This document shows positions 1 through 9,255 of a stretch of DNA of 64,000 nucleotides, one piece after another. Origin of the DNA: Acinetobacter sp. SFB (GTDB lineage Bacteria > Pseudomonadota > Gammaproteobacteria > Pseudomonadales > Moraxellaceae); NCBI RefSeq assembly GCF_001647545.1, contig NZ_LSZH01000014.1, positions 160,827 through 224,826 of the forward strand, read 5' to 3'. The translations under genes were made by a program, and so were the position numbers. How positions within the stretch are numbered: position 1 is the stretch's first letter; the number at the start of each line of letters is the position of its first letter. The notes beneath the pieces were generated by a model. That model was given only the letters and a program-made list of their open reading frames with translations. It did no database searches and was not told the origin of the DNA.

Positions 1-464
1 ATATAATGTGCAACTTCTCGATACAAAGGATCGCGAAGCGCCAATAAATCACGCAACTTTTGTTCAGGATTTTCAACTTGCAATAAAGGACGGTTTTTAT
101 CCCGGTAGGTACGCTGTAACTGAATCTCGACAGGAGTATAGAGGTAAACAACGATTCCGCGCTGTTTTAAAAATTCACGATTGGAAGCTTGGGTCACTGC
201 ACCACCACCGGTTGCCAGAACCAGTTGCGAACGAGCAGTGAGTTCATCAATCACCATGGTTTCACGGTTACGAAATCCCTTTTCTCCTTCTTTTTCAAAA
301 ATCCAAGGAATGGTCGCACCTGTTTTGCGTTCAATTTCATGATCACTATCAAGAAACTCGCGCCCTAACAGTTCCGCCACATGTCGACCAACAGTTGTTT
401 TCCCAGCCCCCATTGGCCCTACCAAATAAATATTTGGCAGGGTTTCAAACTCATTGCTTGGCAA
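1..464 (-). CDS. aroK: Shikimate kinase (3' end beyond window)
   Basis: Phosphorylates shikimate with ATP in the cytoplasmic shikimate pathway to chorismate and aromatic amino acids. The minus-strand reading has the P-loop [11 protein letters not shown] near residues 16-26, then the shikimate-kinase segments DSDHEIE and TGGGAV, and runs open to the window edge with [10 protein letters not shown] and [12 protein letters not shown]. The start is taken as TTG at 462-464 (TTG CCA AGC AAT GAG); no ATG in this frame gives the full N-terminus. It lies 36 bp downstream of pilQ in the same direction, the usual pilMNOPQ-aroK arrangement. The identification is firm; the start codon is less so. Confidence 0.93.
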   Translation of the reverse strand, partial: MPSNEFETLPNIYLVGPMGAGKTTVGRHVAELLGREFLDSDHEIERKTGATIPWIFEKEGEKGFRNRETMVIDELTARSQLVLATGGGAVTQASNREFLKQRGIVVYLYTPVEIQLQRTYRDKNRPLLQVENPEQKLRDLLALRDPLYREVAHY

Positions 465-500
465 GGAGTCACCTATTTATTTTGCTAAATTCAAAATATA

Positions 501-2669
501 TTAATGATTTCTTGAAACACTGTCATTAACAATTCGTGGTGTAACAAAAATCAATAACTCTCGCTTATTATCCGACTTCACATCTTTGCGGAATAAACGA
601 CCAACGTAAGGAAGATCACCCAGGAATGGAACCTTAGTTTGTTGGTTTGAAGTTACTTGCTCAAAAATACCGCCTAATACCACCGTCTCGCCATTATCAA
701 CCAGGACATTGGTATTAATTTGATTTTTATTAATCGTCAATTGTCCAGTCGGAGTTGGATTTCCCGGAGTATCACTGGTGATGTTTAACAACATTTGAAC
801 CTTACCGTCAGGGGTAATACTTGGCGTTACATCCAAACTCAGTACAGCATCAATAAATTCAGTGGTAGAAACTGCATTTGCACCGCCACCTTCTGAGGAT
901 TGATAAGGAATCTGCGTACCGGATGAAACTTTGGCTGTTTGTTTGTCTGCGGTTAGGACTTTAGGAGTTGAAATCACTTCACCATAACCATCTGCTTGAA
1001 GTGCAGAAAGTTCTAGATCCAGCATAAAATCAGACAAACTGATTAAACCAAAGGCAATACGGCTTGCACCTTGACTGGTTACACCTAAATCTACATTTAA
1101 GTTCTGTGGACGTTGAATGGTATATTTACCATCATCGTCAGGTGTTTTTAAATCCCACAAAGTTTGATCACTACCACCGACCAACAAATCATTATTTTGA
1201 TTAATACCTTGTGACAAGATACCCCATTTCACACCCATTTCTTTACTAAACTCTGTGGTAGCACGAACAATACGTGCCTCGACCATGACCTGTTTCACTG
1301 GAATGTCAAGCAAGTCGACCATTTTGCGGACTTTATCAATATTTTGTACAGTATCATTAATAATCAGTGTATTGGTACGGGCATCAACGGATATTGTCCC
1401 ACGTGAGCTTAATAAACTTTCACTAGAGTTACTATTGTTACTACTATTATTGCCAGAATTAGAATTATTTGAAGATTTTGTTTGGGTAATCAGTTTTTCA
1501 ATATCGGTAACCTTGGCATAGCTGAGTTGCATGTACTCTGTCTGAATTGGTGCCAATTTTACGCTTTGCTCTATCGCCTTCGCCTGCTCTTCTTCTGCTT
1601 TAATTAACTCAGAAACTGGTGCAATCCAGATGACATTACCATTACGACGCTTATCTAAATTCTTGGTTTTTAGAATAATATCTAATGCTTGATCCCAAGG
1701 TACATCCTTTAAGCGCAAGGTGATATTGCCTTGTACCGTATCAGCAGTCACCATATTGATTTCAGTGAAGTCTGCCAATAATTGCAGCACACGACGCACT
1801 TCAATATCCTGAAAATCTAGAGAAATCTTTTTACCTGTGTAACTATTTGCAGCTTTTGGTTTAAGCGGGTTTTTATCTTCAGGTCGTTTTAAACTGATCG
1901 TAAGCTTATTGTCCGCCTGATAGGCCATATATTCATAGCTACCGGAAGTCTGAATGGTAATGACACCATTGCCACCATTATTATTGGCATCAATCGTCGA
2001 TACAGGTGTTGCAAAATCATTTACATTTAAACGACGCGCCAAGTGTGCAGGCACTTTATTTCCTAAAGTTCGTACCACAACTTTACTGCCTTGCTGCTGC
2101 ACATCTACCTGTGTGTTGGTGCCGAGCAAATCAATAACGACCTGTCCTTCACCCTGACCACCGCGCTGGAAGCCAATATTGGAAATGCCTTGGGTAGTAG
2201 CTCTTTGAGTAACAGCCTGTTGCGTCGTAAATGCATTACCCGCAGCAGAATTAATTTTTAAAATAAAAGTATTGCCTTCGACGCGTGTAGTAAAGGCGCC
2301 AGCATCAGCCAAATTCACCGTTAAACGTGAACGTTGCGCATCAGAGCTTACATCGATAGAACTGGCTTCTTTGGTGGCCACTGCAATGCTATTTTGTTTT
2401 AAATTTTGCTGTGCTTTATCAAAGTCCAGAATCAGACGTGATGGCTGCTCTAATTGATAGGCTTGCGGCTGCGGCGGTAAGCCATTAAACATGACACGAA
2501 TTTCTGTACCCTGACCTGCAATTTGCATCGGCACAATATTGGTAATACTGACTTGTGCATTGGCAACTTGCATTACTGCAATTGCAACTGCACCCATAGA
2601 AAATTGACGGAACAAATGGTTCATTGTATTGCCATCCCCAAATATAAAATCTTTAAAACTGTTATTCAT
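501..2669 (-). CDS. pilQ: Type IV pilus secretin PilQ
   Basis: Outer-membrane secretin through which the type IV pilus exits, needed for twitching and natural DNA uptake. The precursor has a signal-type segment ending near ANAQV, two AMIN-like beta domains in the first third, a secretin/TonB short N-terminal domain (LDFQDIEVRRVLQLLADF), N1-type domains, and the C-terminal secretin core with VPFLGDLPYVGRLF and LLIFVTPRIV. I chose ATG at 2669, preceded by AAGGAATAAAA, over the start 33 bp upstream, which would overlap pilP and adds an untypical leader. A Ser/Asn-only stretch (SSNNSNSGNNSSNN) links two domains. It is the last pil gene of the operon and starts 16 bp after the pilP stop. Confidence 0.96.
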   Translation of the reverse strand: MNNSFKDFIFGDGNTMNHLFRQFSMGAVAIAVMQVANAQVSITNIVPMQIAGQGTEIRVMFNGLPPQPQAYQLEQPSRLILDFDKAQQNLKQNSIAVATKEASSIDVSSDAQRSRLTVNLADAGAFTTRVEGNTFILKINSAAGNAFTTQQAVTQRATTQGISNIGFQRGGQGEGQVVIDLLGTNTQVDVQQQGSKVVVRTLGNKVPAHLARRLNVNDFATPVSTIDANNNGGNGVITIQTSGSYEYMAYQADNKLTISLKRPEDKNPLKPKAANSYTGKKISLDFQDIEVRRVLQLLADFTEINMVTADTVQGNITLRLKDVPWDQALDIILKTKNLDKRRNGNVIWIAPVSELIKAEEEQAKAIEQSVKLAPIQTEYMQLSYAKVTDIEKLITQTKSSNNSNSGNNSSNNSNSSESLLSSRGTISVDARTNTLIINDTVQNIDKVRKMVDLLDIPVKQVMVEARIVRATTEFSKEMGVKWGILSQGINQNNDLLVGGSDQTLWDLKTPDDDGKYTIQRPQNLNVDLGVTSQGASRIAFGLISLSDFMLDLELSALQADGYGEVISTPKVLTADKQTAKVSSGTQIPYQSSEGGGANAVSTTEFIDAVLSLDVTPSITPDGKVQMLLNITSDTPGNPTPTGQLTINKNQINTNVLVDNGETVVLGGIFEQVTSNQQTKVPFLGDLPYVGRLFRKDVKSDNKRELLIFVTPRIVNDSVSRNH

Positions 2670-2685
2670 TTTTATTCCTTTAAAC

Positions 2686-3213
2686 TTAAGGCGCAGGTCC
2701 AATTAATATCAGACTTCTTGGACGCTCTACATATCCTTCCCGTCCATCTGGAATAATTTCCATGAGATCGATTTGTGTTGGCGTAATCTTCACCACACGA
2801 CCATGATTCACACCCATGTAACTACCACGCTGTACGCGCTCTATTTCGCCATCTGGTGTTTGAATCAAGGCCAAGATCTGCCCCGACTGGTTACGCATAC
2901 TACCCTTCATATTCAAGGATTCAATGGCATAGCTTTCTAAAGGCTGTAGTTGACGTGACAAGTTAGGATAGACACGTTTTCCTGCCATTACTCTCAATTC
3001 AGCAGCCAGCGAACTCGGTAAAAAAGGGCTTTTCAGTTGATGCGCTGCATAGTCAAATGTCGGTACAGGGGGGAAAACAGGTGCCGGTTCAATCGGTAAT
3101 GGCGGCTGATTACGAATACTGGCCATTTGCTCATTGACCGCATCAATCCGAGAATCACACCCCACCAATAACAAGCCCAACATCAGGCTTAAAGTCATTT
3201 TTTCTATTTTCAT
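2686..3213 (-). CDS. pilP: Type IV pilus lipoprotein PilP
   Basis: Inner-membrane lipoprotein that links the PilMNO platform to the PilQ secretin. The 175-residue product has a lipoprotein signal with lipobox LLVGC (Cys19), a proline-rich linker around residues 38-55 (PPLPIEPAPVFPPVP), and a C-terminal beta domain (RVQRGSYMGVNHGRVVKI) typical of PilP. Start and stop codons interlock with pilO as TAATG, which suggests translational coupling. Confidence 0.95.
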   Translation of the reverse strand: MKIEKMTLSLMLGLLLVGCDSRIDAVNEQMASIRNQPPLPIEPAPVFPPVPTFDYAAHQLKSPFLPSSLAAELRVMAGKRVYPNLSRQLQPLESYAIESLNMKGSMRNQSGQILALIQTPDGEIERVQRGSYMGVNHGRVVKITPTQIDLMEIIPDGREGYVERPRSLILIGPAP

Positions 3214-3938
3214 TACTGTGCCCCTCCAGCTGTAGCAGTTGAATTTGCATCTGCTGCTTGAGTTTCTGTAGCACCGATATAACGATAGGTTTTAGCTTTA
3301 ACATTATAGGTAATTTGAGGAATATCGGTTTTTTTCTCTTTATTTTCCGTACCGGTAATATCAAAATCGTGCAAAGTAACAATACGCGGAAGCGCGGCTA
3401 TGCCACTGACAAAAGAACCAAAGGCATGATAATCACCAGTTGCTTCAATCGAAATAGGCTGCTCAATAAAGAACTCTTGCTTGATTTCATTTTCTAAACG
3501 GATATTTTTAAATTTCAGACCAGAATTTACCCCACTGACGTTGATATCTTCAACCAATCCCGGGATTTCAGTTTCTTTAGGTAACTGTTCGAGTTGCTGA
3601 TTAAAATTCGCTTCCATTTCTTGTAACTGTGCTTGCAACTGTTGCAAATTACGCAGTTTTGAATCTTTTTCACGAAACTCGTTCAGCAAATTTTGTTCTT
3701 GAGCGCTGGCATTAGAAATTGCCTCTATTTGACCTTTAATCAGCGCAAAATATCCCAGAATACTAATCATCAGCATAATTAAAATCCAGCAAGTGATTTT
3801 AACCGATAATGGCCAGCTCCCGTAGTTATTCATATCCAAGGTATTGAACTGCTGAAGAAACTTATCTAAGGTCATCTTCTTTTTAGGAGTAACAACCCCT
3901 TCATTTGGATTTAATTCATCAAATTCATCGAGACTCAT
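3213..3938 (-). CDS. pilO: Type IV pilus inner-membrane alignment protein PilO
   Basis: Bitopic inner-membrane protein that pairs with PilN in the pilus alignment subcomplex. It has a cytoplasmic N-terminus, one transmembrane helix around residues 46-66 (ITCWILIMLMISILGYFALI), a coiled coil (EKDSKLRNLQQLQAQLQEME), and a periplasmic ferredoxin-like domain with GDYHAFGSFVSGIAALPRIV. The 241-residue length fits the family. Its start overlaps the pilN stop by four bases. Confidence 0.95.
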   Translation of the reverse strand: MSLDEFDELNPNEGVVTPKKKMTLDKFLQQFNTLDMNNYGSWPLSVKITCWILIMLMISILGYFALIKGQIEAISNASAQEQNLLNEFREKDSKLRNLQQLQAQLQEMEANFNQQLEQLPKETEIPGLVEDINVSGVNSGLKFKNIRLENEIKQEFFIEQPISIEATGDYHAFGSFVSGIAALPRIVTLHDFDITGTENKEKKTDIPQITYNVKAKTYRYIGATETQAADANSTATAGGAQ

Positions 3939-4579
3939 TGTGCTGCCCCCACGGTTGAATTAGCTGGATTTTGTTGTTGTGCTTCTGGGGTTGTCGGTTG
4001 TGCAATTTCATCCAAGTCAGCAGTAATAACGAATGAACCATAACGTTCTTCAACACGAGGAACCACTGAACTCGGAGCTTTATCTTTTTGCTCTTCAACA
4101 GCTAAAAAAGAATTCATAAATGCGTTTCGATACCAAGCCGAAGCTTCTAAATTACGCAAGAATTCTGCCACCGTGTTTGGACTTTCTGCTTTGCCTTCAA
4201 TGGTAAATTTATCACCGGTACGGACAAATTTCGTGATGTACAGATTACTTGGTGTAACGCGTGCCATTTCATCAATTAGGCGAACAGCAATGGGGCGTTG
4301 TCCTTGCAAGCCTTGAATCAACTTCATGCGCTCAATAATGGCATCTCGTTGCGCTTCCAAACCTTCTAAAGATTTCAGTTGCACATCAAGGTTTTGATTG
4401 GTACTGGTAATCAGTTGGTTGGCTTGTTCTTGATCTTCAAGTTTATGATCATAGTAAAACCATGCCAAAGCGACGGCTATAGCCCCGATTAATGCCATAC
4501 CAATACAAATGGTAATAAATTCTTTTTTTCGTCTCTCTCTCAGCTCATCGCGCCAAGGGAGCAGGTTAATTCTCGCCAT
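3935..4579 (-). CDS. pilN: Type IV pilus inner-membrane protein PilN
   Basis: Inner-membrane partner of PilO. The conserved N-terminal motif INLLPWRDELRERRKKEF (residues 4-21) is the segment that docks into PilM in known systems. It is followed by a transmembrane helix at about residues 23-42, a coiled coil, and a periplasmic domain. The 214-residue length is normal. The gene overlaps pilM by one base and pilO by four, within one operon. Confidence 0.95.
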   Translation of the reverse strand: MARINLLPWRDELRERRKKEFITICIGMALIGAIAVALAWFYYDHKLEDQEQANQLITSTNQNLDVQLKSLEGLEAQRDAIIERMKLIQGLQGQRPIAVRLIDEMARVTPSNLYITKFVRTGDKFTIEGKAESPNTVAEFLRNLEASAWYRNAFMNSFLAVEEQKDKAPSSVVPRVEERYGSFVITADLDEIAQPTTPEAQQQNPANSTVGAAQ

Positions 4580-5640
4580 TAATCAAAACTCCTTAATGCC
4601 AAACCACACGCCACCATGAGAGAGGAAGCATCATTCTCTATCTTTTTAATATCAATTTGTGGAGAAAAGCCCATTTGTAAAAATGGGTTGGCAGTAGTCA
4701 CACGATAACCCAGCTTTTGTTGCAGTAGCTTGGCGAGCCCCGGAATATTGGCATTACCGCCTGCCAATAAAATATGGTCAATCTCATTGAACTGTGAAGA
4801 TGAGAAAAAGAACTGTAATGAGCGTGCTGCTTGTTGAACCACAGCTTCTAGATAAGGTTCCAACACCTCAACATCATAATCATCAGGCAATGAACGACTT
4901 TTTTTGGCGCGGCCGGCTTCTTCAAAAGACAAACCATAACGATTTTGAATTTCTTGAGTAAGCTGTTTGCCACCGAATACCTGCTCACGCGTATAAATGA
5001 CTTTATTATTTTGCATCACAGATAAGGTCGTCATGGTATGACCAATATCTAAAATACCGACCGTATTTACGCCCATAGGCAAAGTATCGGAAAACACCTG
5101 ATATGCATTTTCGATAGCAAAACTTTCAACGTCCGCAGTTTTAGGTGTTAAGCCGGCAAGCTCTAAAACTTCAGCACGTGCTTCAACATTTTCAAGACGG
5201 GTAGCCACCAAAAGTACATTGACCCGATTCGGGTTTGCCAAACGATCCGGCAACACCTCAAAATCAAGACTCGCTTCATCTAATGGGAAAGGAATATATT
5301 GCTCTGCATCCATACGAATTTGAACTTCACGTTCATCGTCCGTCATATCTGCATCCATCTCAATCGTTTTGGTAATGACCATTGAAGTTGGAATTGCAAG
5401 CGCTGCAGCTGTGGATTGAGTATTGGCAAGATTAAGTGCTCGCTCTAATGCATCCCCCACCGCTTCTGGATTCAAAATATTCTTTTCGACCACACTCCCT
5501 TCAGGTAAAGGCACCAGTGCGTAGCTTTCAACCCAATATCTATTACCGCTCTTAACAGAAAGTTCTAACAATTTAACAGAAGTAGAACTAATATCTACTC
5601 CAATTAACCCCTTATTTGGCTTACGATATAACCTGAGCAC
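4579..5640 (-). CDS. pilM: Type IV pilus actin-like ATPase PilM
   Basis: Cytoplasmic FtsA/actin-like ATP-binding protein that binds the PilN N-terminus and connects the pilus motor to the PilNOPQ complex. Visible motifs are the phosphate-1 loop region IGVDISSTSVKLLEL (residues 13-27), NTVGILDIGHTMTTLSV, and the adenosine motif LLAGGNANIPGL. The start is GTG at 5638-5640, preceded by AGGAATTATATT, which has good Shine-Dalgarno spacing. It is the first gene of pilMNOPQ-aroK and diverges from ponA across a 165-bp gap. Confidence 0.95.
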   Translation of the reverse strand: MLRLYRKPNKGLIGVDISSTSVKLLELSVKSGNRYWVESYALVPLPEGSVVEKNILNPEAVGDALERALNLANTQSTAAALAIPTSMVITKTIEMDADMTDDEREVQIRMDAEQYIPFPLDEASLDFEVLPDRLANPNRVNVLLVATRLENVEARAEVLELAGLTPKTADVESFAIENAYQVFSDTLPMGVNTVGILDIGHTMTTLSVMQNNKVIYTREQVFGGKQLTQEIQNRYGLSFEEAGRAKKSRSLPDDYDVEVLEPYLEAVVQQAARSLQFFFSSSQFNEIDHILLAGGNANIPGLAKLLQQKLGYRVTTANPFLQMGFSPQIDIKKIENDASSLMVACGLALRSFD

Positions 5641-5805
5641 AATATAATTCCTATTATTTTTTTATCCCCAATAAAAGTAACCTACTAATCAGTGTTGGTC
5701 TATAATTTTATACAGATACAATAACGCCTCTAACAATCTGTATATGTAAACGTTATACTGACCGCCAATTAGTTTGCCATTAGCTCTTATTAAAACTTAC
5801 TTGTT

Positions 5806-8334
5806 ATGAAAAAGCTATCTCGTTCGGGCCATGTTCATCCATTTTTTTTGATCATAATTATAGCATTGGTCGCAATTCCGATGGGATTCTATGGCATGTA
5901 TCTCTATATTGCCCCATCTTTACCTAAAATGACCACTTTAAAAAAGGCGCCGTTATTAAAGCCCTTGCAGGTGTACAGTGCTGATAATCAACTTATTGCA
6001 GAATATGGTGGCAAGTTATCTGTCCCGGTAGACTACAAACAGATTCCCAAACCCTTCATCTCTGCCTTCCTTGCAGCAGAGGATTCCTCTTTCTTTGAAC
6101 ATAGTGGTATTAGTTTTAAAGGCTTAGGACGAGCGGTCAGTGAAACAATCACCGGATCCAATGTGCAAACCGGTGGTTCAACCATCACGATGCAGGTGGC
6201 AAAAAATTATTATTTAAGTCCTGAACGGACATTGAAACGTAAACTGACTGAAATTTTCCTTGCTCGCAAAATAGAACAGAACTTAAGCAAAGAGGAAATT
6301 TTAACACTCTATGTGAATAAAATTTTCTTGGGCAAAAATGCCTACGGTATCGCTGCAGCAGCGAAAATTTATTACAACAAAAATCTGGACCAGCTAAGTA
6401 TTGCCCAAATGGCGATGATTTCTGGTCTGCCCAAAGCACCGTCTAAATATAATCCTGTAGTCAATCCAACACGCGCATTGGAACGTCGTAACTGGATTTT
6501 AGGCCGTATGCTGCAATTGGGCTATATCAATCAGTCACAGTATCAAAAAGCCATTGCTGAACCCATTAATCTGGATATGCCAGACCGCGGCATTAATAAC
6601 AAACATCCGTATGTCGGAGAAATAGTACGCTCGGAACTGGTTGAAAAATTTGGCGAACAAGCCATTGATTCTGGTTATAAGGTTTATACAACCGTTGACA
6701 GCAAACGCCAAGCCTATGCAGAACAGGCGGTGCAAGAAGGTTTAGAGGCCTATGATCGTCGTCATGGTTGGCGCGGTGCTGAAGCAAACGATAAACCGCT
6801 GACTGAATTCAGTGCCTATGCAAATACTTATCCTGCGAAAGTTATTAAAGTGAATAGCAATTCTTTTGATGCACTGATGCAAGATGGCTCTACAGTGACC
6901 GTGCCTTGGTCAGGAATGTCATGGGCCTATCCTTATAGAAATGCCAACAGTGTCGGCCCTGCTCCACGTCAAGCTTCTCAAATTGTTAAAATTAAAGATA
7001 TTATTCGCTTACGCCCTAACGATGATAAAACCTCATGGGCACTGGTTCAAGTCCCTAAAGCTCAAGGTCAACTGATTGCAATCAACCCCAATAATGGAGC
7101 AATTGAAGCCATTGTCGGAGGATATAATTTTTACCAATCTAAATTCAATCGTGCCTTACAAGGCTGGCGTCAACCTGGCTCAACCATTAAGCCGTTTGTT
7201 TATGCTTTGGCCCTTGAACGTGGTATGACGCCGTATAGCATGGTCAATGATAGTCCGATTACGATTGGCAAATGGTCACCGAAGAACTCGGATGGTCGTT
7301 ATTTAGGAATGATTCCTTTACGTCGCGCCTTGTACTTATCTCGAAATACTGTTTCTGTTCGATTGCTACAAACTGTCGGGATTGAACGTACGCGGCAATT
7401 ATTTATGGATTTTGGTCTGCAGGAAAATCAGATTCCACGAAACTACACCATTGCTTTAGGTACACCGCAAGTACTTCCAATTCAAATGGCAACCGGTTAT
7501 GCAACCTTTGCCAATGGTGGTTACCGTATTCAGCCACATTTTATTGATCGTATCGAAGATGCCTATGGCAAAGTGATTTATCAAAGTAATCCGGAATATG
7601 CATGTATTTCTTGTATCAATCAAAACGATGCAGAACAGGAATCAGCTGAACCAGTAACTCCAGATGACGAAGTGATTCAAGTCACCAATCAAACTTTGCA
7701 AGCAGAAAAAGAACTCACCCAACTGCAATTGGATGAATCCAAAAGCAAGTATCGTCAGGCGCAGCGTATTTTAAAATCCAGTTCTGCTTATGACATGGCC
7801 AATATTCTGCGTGATGTAATTCAACAGGGTACAGGTCGCGCAGCACTTAAAATTGGTCGGGATGATATTGGCGGTAAAACTGGTACCACCAATGATGCTA
7901 AAGATGCCTGGTTTGCCGGATTCAATGGCAAGCTGGTGACTGTGGCATGGGTCGGTTTTGACCAACCAACCACACTCGGGCGTCGTGAATATGGTGGTGT
8001 TGCAGCTTTACCAATCTGGACCAACTTTATGGGCAATGCCTTAAAAGGAACACCCGCAGCATGGGTTCATTTCGATAAAAATGCCAAAGCACCGACCAAC
8101 CATAACCAGACCGTAACTGTTGGCGAAACTGCTACAGAGGATCGCTCTTCTCCCCCATTGGCGCGCCCATTGTATCGTCCAGCACCTGTTGCACCAGCAC
8201 GTGCACCTGAACGTGACTTTGATGACCTGCCTGGAGAAGAAATACAGGCTCCAGATCATACAGACTCTTCAAACACGCAAAACCAAAACAATAAACCGGA
8301 CGCACTTCAACGTTTAATTGATGTATTTGAATAA
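5806..8334 (+). CDS. ponA: Penicillin-binding protein 1A (bifunctional transglycosylase/transpeptidase)
   Basis: Class A PBP that polymerises lipid II and cross-links peptidoglycan in the periplasm. It has a short cytoplasmic tail and a transmembrane helix at residues 13-36. The GT51 transglycosylase domain carries the catalytic EDSSFFEHSG motif near residue 92 and GGSTITMQ, followed by an OB-like insert. The transpeptidase domain has STIK (Ser459, Lys462), SRN, and KTGT (Lys691). The C-terminus is a disordered Pro/Asp/Asn-rich tail. The 842-residue length suits Acinetobacter PBP1A. It is divergent from pilM and ends in a bidirectional terminator shared with rlmA. Confidence 0.96.
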   Translation: MKKLSRSGHVHPFFLIIIIALVAIPMGFYGMYLYIAPSLPKMTTLKKAPLLKPLQVYSADNQLIAEYGGKLSVPVDYKQIPKPFISAFLAAEDSSFFEHSGISFKGLGRAVSETITGSNVQTGGSTITMQVAKNYYLSPERTLKRKLTEIFLARKIEQNLSKEEILTLYVNKIFLGKNAYGIAAAAKIYYNKNLDQLSIAQMAMISGLPKAPSKYNPVVNPTRALERRNWILGRMLQLGYINQSQYQKAIAEPINLDMPDRGINNKHPYVGEIVRSELVEKFGEQAIDSGYKVYTTVDSKRQAYAEQAVQEGLEAYDRRHGWRGAEANDKPLTEFSAYANTYPAKVIKVNSNSFDALMQDGSTVTVPWSGMSWAYPYRNANSVGPAPRQASQIVKIKDIIRLRPNDDKTSWALVQVPKAQGQLIAINPNNGAIEAIVGGYNFYQSKFNRALQGWRQPGSTIKPFVYALALERGMTPYSMVNDSPITIGKWSPKNSDGRYLGMIPLRRALYLSRNTVSVRLLQTVGIERTRQLFMDFGLQENQIPRNYTIALGTPQVLPIQMATGYATFANGGYRIQPHFIDRIEDAYGKVIYQSNPEYACISCINQNDAEQESAEPVTPDDEVIQVTNQTLQAEKELTQLQLDESKSKYRQAQRILKSSSAYDMANILRDVIQQGTGRAALKIGRDDIGGKTGTTNDAKDAWFAGFNGKLVTVAWVGFDQPTTLGRREYGGVAALPIWTNFMGNALKGTPAAWVHFDKNAKAPTNHNQTVTVGETATEDRSSPPLARPLYRPAPVAPARAPERDFDDLPGEEIQAPDHTDSSNTQNQNNKPDALQRLIDVFE

Positions 8335-8343
8335 ATTCATAAA

Positions 8344-8366
8344 AGCCCTCAAATGAGGGCTTTTTA
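8344..8366. terminator. Bidirectional terminator between ponA and rlmA
   Basis: A 7-bp stem AGCCCTC/GAGGGCT with an AAAT loop is followed by a T-tract on the plus strand and preceded by AAAA, which gives a short T-tract on the minus strand. It lies between the convergent ends of ponA and rlmA. Confidence 0.85.
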
Positions 8367-8372
8367 TTTGGC

Positions 8373-9176
8373 TTATTTCTTTTTAAACAAATAAATCTGA
8401 AATTGCCCTTTTAACGCGAATTGCTCATTCTGCTCCAGTATCTGTCGGCGTTCCGGTTTTGCTTTATACGCATACGGCGTCATCGCAATCAGGTTTTTCA
8501 AATCCGCCTGTTGCAGAGTAAAAGGCGCGTCAACAATAATTTCATCTATTAATTCAAAAGCATCTGTCAATTGGTCAACAAACTTATGTGGTTCATGTGG
8601 ATTCACTTCTTCAAACAATACCTCACGCATCGCATATAAGTGTTCAGTCGCAGGGGTCACCACCATCAAATAGGCATGGGGCTTCAGTACGCGCAATATT
8701 TCCTGCTTGGGAATAGGACTAAACAAACTGGTACATAAGTCAATTGAGGCATCCATAACAGGAAGTGTGGCACCTGTTCCCACTACCCAAGTCACTTTTT
8801 TATTGAGCTTAGCCGCAACCTGTACCGCATTTTTGGCAATATCTACACCTATACATTGCAGTACTTCTGCCTGCATGGCATTGGTGTAATAGCCTTCACC
8901 ACAGCCAATATCGAGCAGGTTTCCAATGCGTAATTCATGAATTTTATCAACCACTGCCTTTTGCAAAGGTGCATAGAACCCGGCACTTAAAAATGCACGG
9001 CGCGCCTGCACCGATTCCACGGTATCGCCTGGGTTCTTACTGTGTTTATGCTGTACAACATGCAAATTAACATAACCCTGTTTTGCCACGTCATAACTGT
9101 GATTATTGACACAGTGCCATGTTTTCTCGGTCAGTTTCAGTGCTTCATGACATACAGGACACATCAGCAGATTCAT
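8373..9176 (-). CDS. rlmA: 23S rRNA (guanine-N1) methyltransferase RlmA
   Basis: SAM-dependent methyltransferase for a guanine in helix 35 of 23S rRNA (G745 in E. coli). The N-terminal zinc knuckle is visible as CPVC (Cys6, Cys9) with Cys22 and His26, followed by the family motif SYDVAKQGYVNL. The Rossmann SAM site LLDIGCGEGYYT is near residues 82-93. The 267-residue length is right for RlmA(I). It is a single gene, convergent with ponA. RlmA is the best match; the closely related TlrB type is less likely in a Gram-negative bacterium. Confidence 0.9.
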   Translation of the reverse strand: MNLLMCPVCHEALKLTEKTWHCVNNHSYDVAKQGYVNLHVVQHKHSKNPGDTVESVQARRAFLSAGFYAPLQKAVVDKIHELRIGNLLDIGCGEGYYTNAMQAEVLQCIGVDIAKNAVQVAAKLNKKVTWVVGTGATLPVMDASIDLCTSLFSPIPKQEILRVLKPHAYLMVVTPATEHLYAMREVLFEEVNPHEPHKFVDQLTDAFELIDEIIVDAPFTLQQADLKNLIAMTPYAYKAKPERRQILEQNEQFALKGQFQIYLFKKK

Positions 9177-9206
9177 ATTTTCTCCAGTGCCTGAAAATCA
9201 GGCGAT

Positions 9207-9244
9207 AAAAAAGCCGGCAGATGTGGGAGCAAATGCCGGCTTTT
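9207..9244 (-). terminator. Rho-independent terminator after mraY
   Basis: A perfect 8-bp stem AGCCGGCA/TGCCGGCT with a 14-nt loop is followed on the minus strand by about six T residues. It lies just below the mraY stop and marks the end of the rsmH-mraY transcription unit. A shorter T-run on the plus strand makes weak bidirectional action possible. Confidence 0.85.
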
Positions 9245-9255
9245 CGAATATTTGC

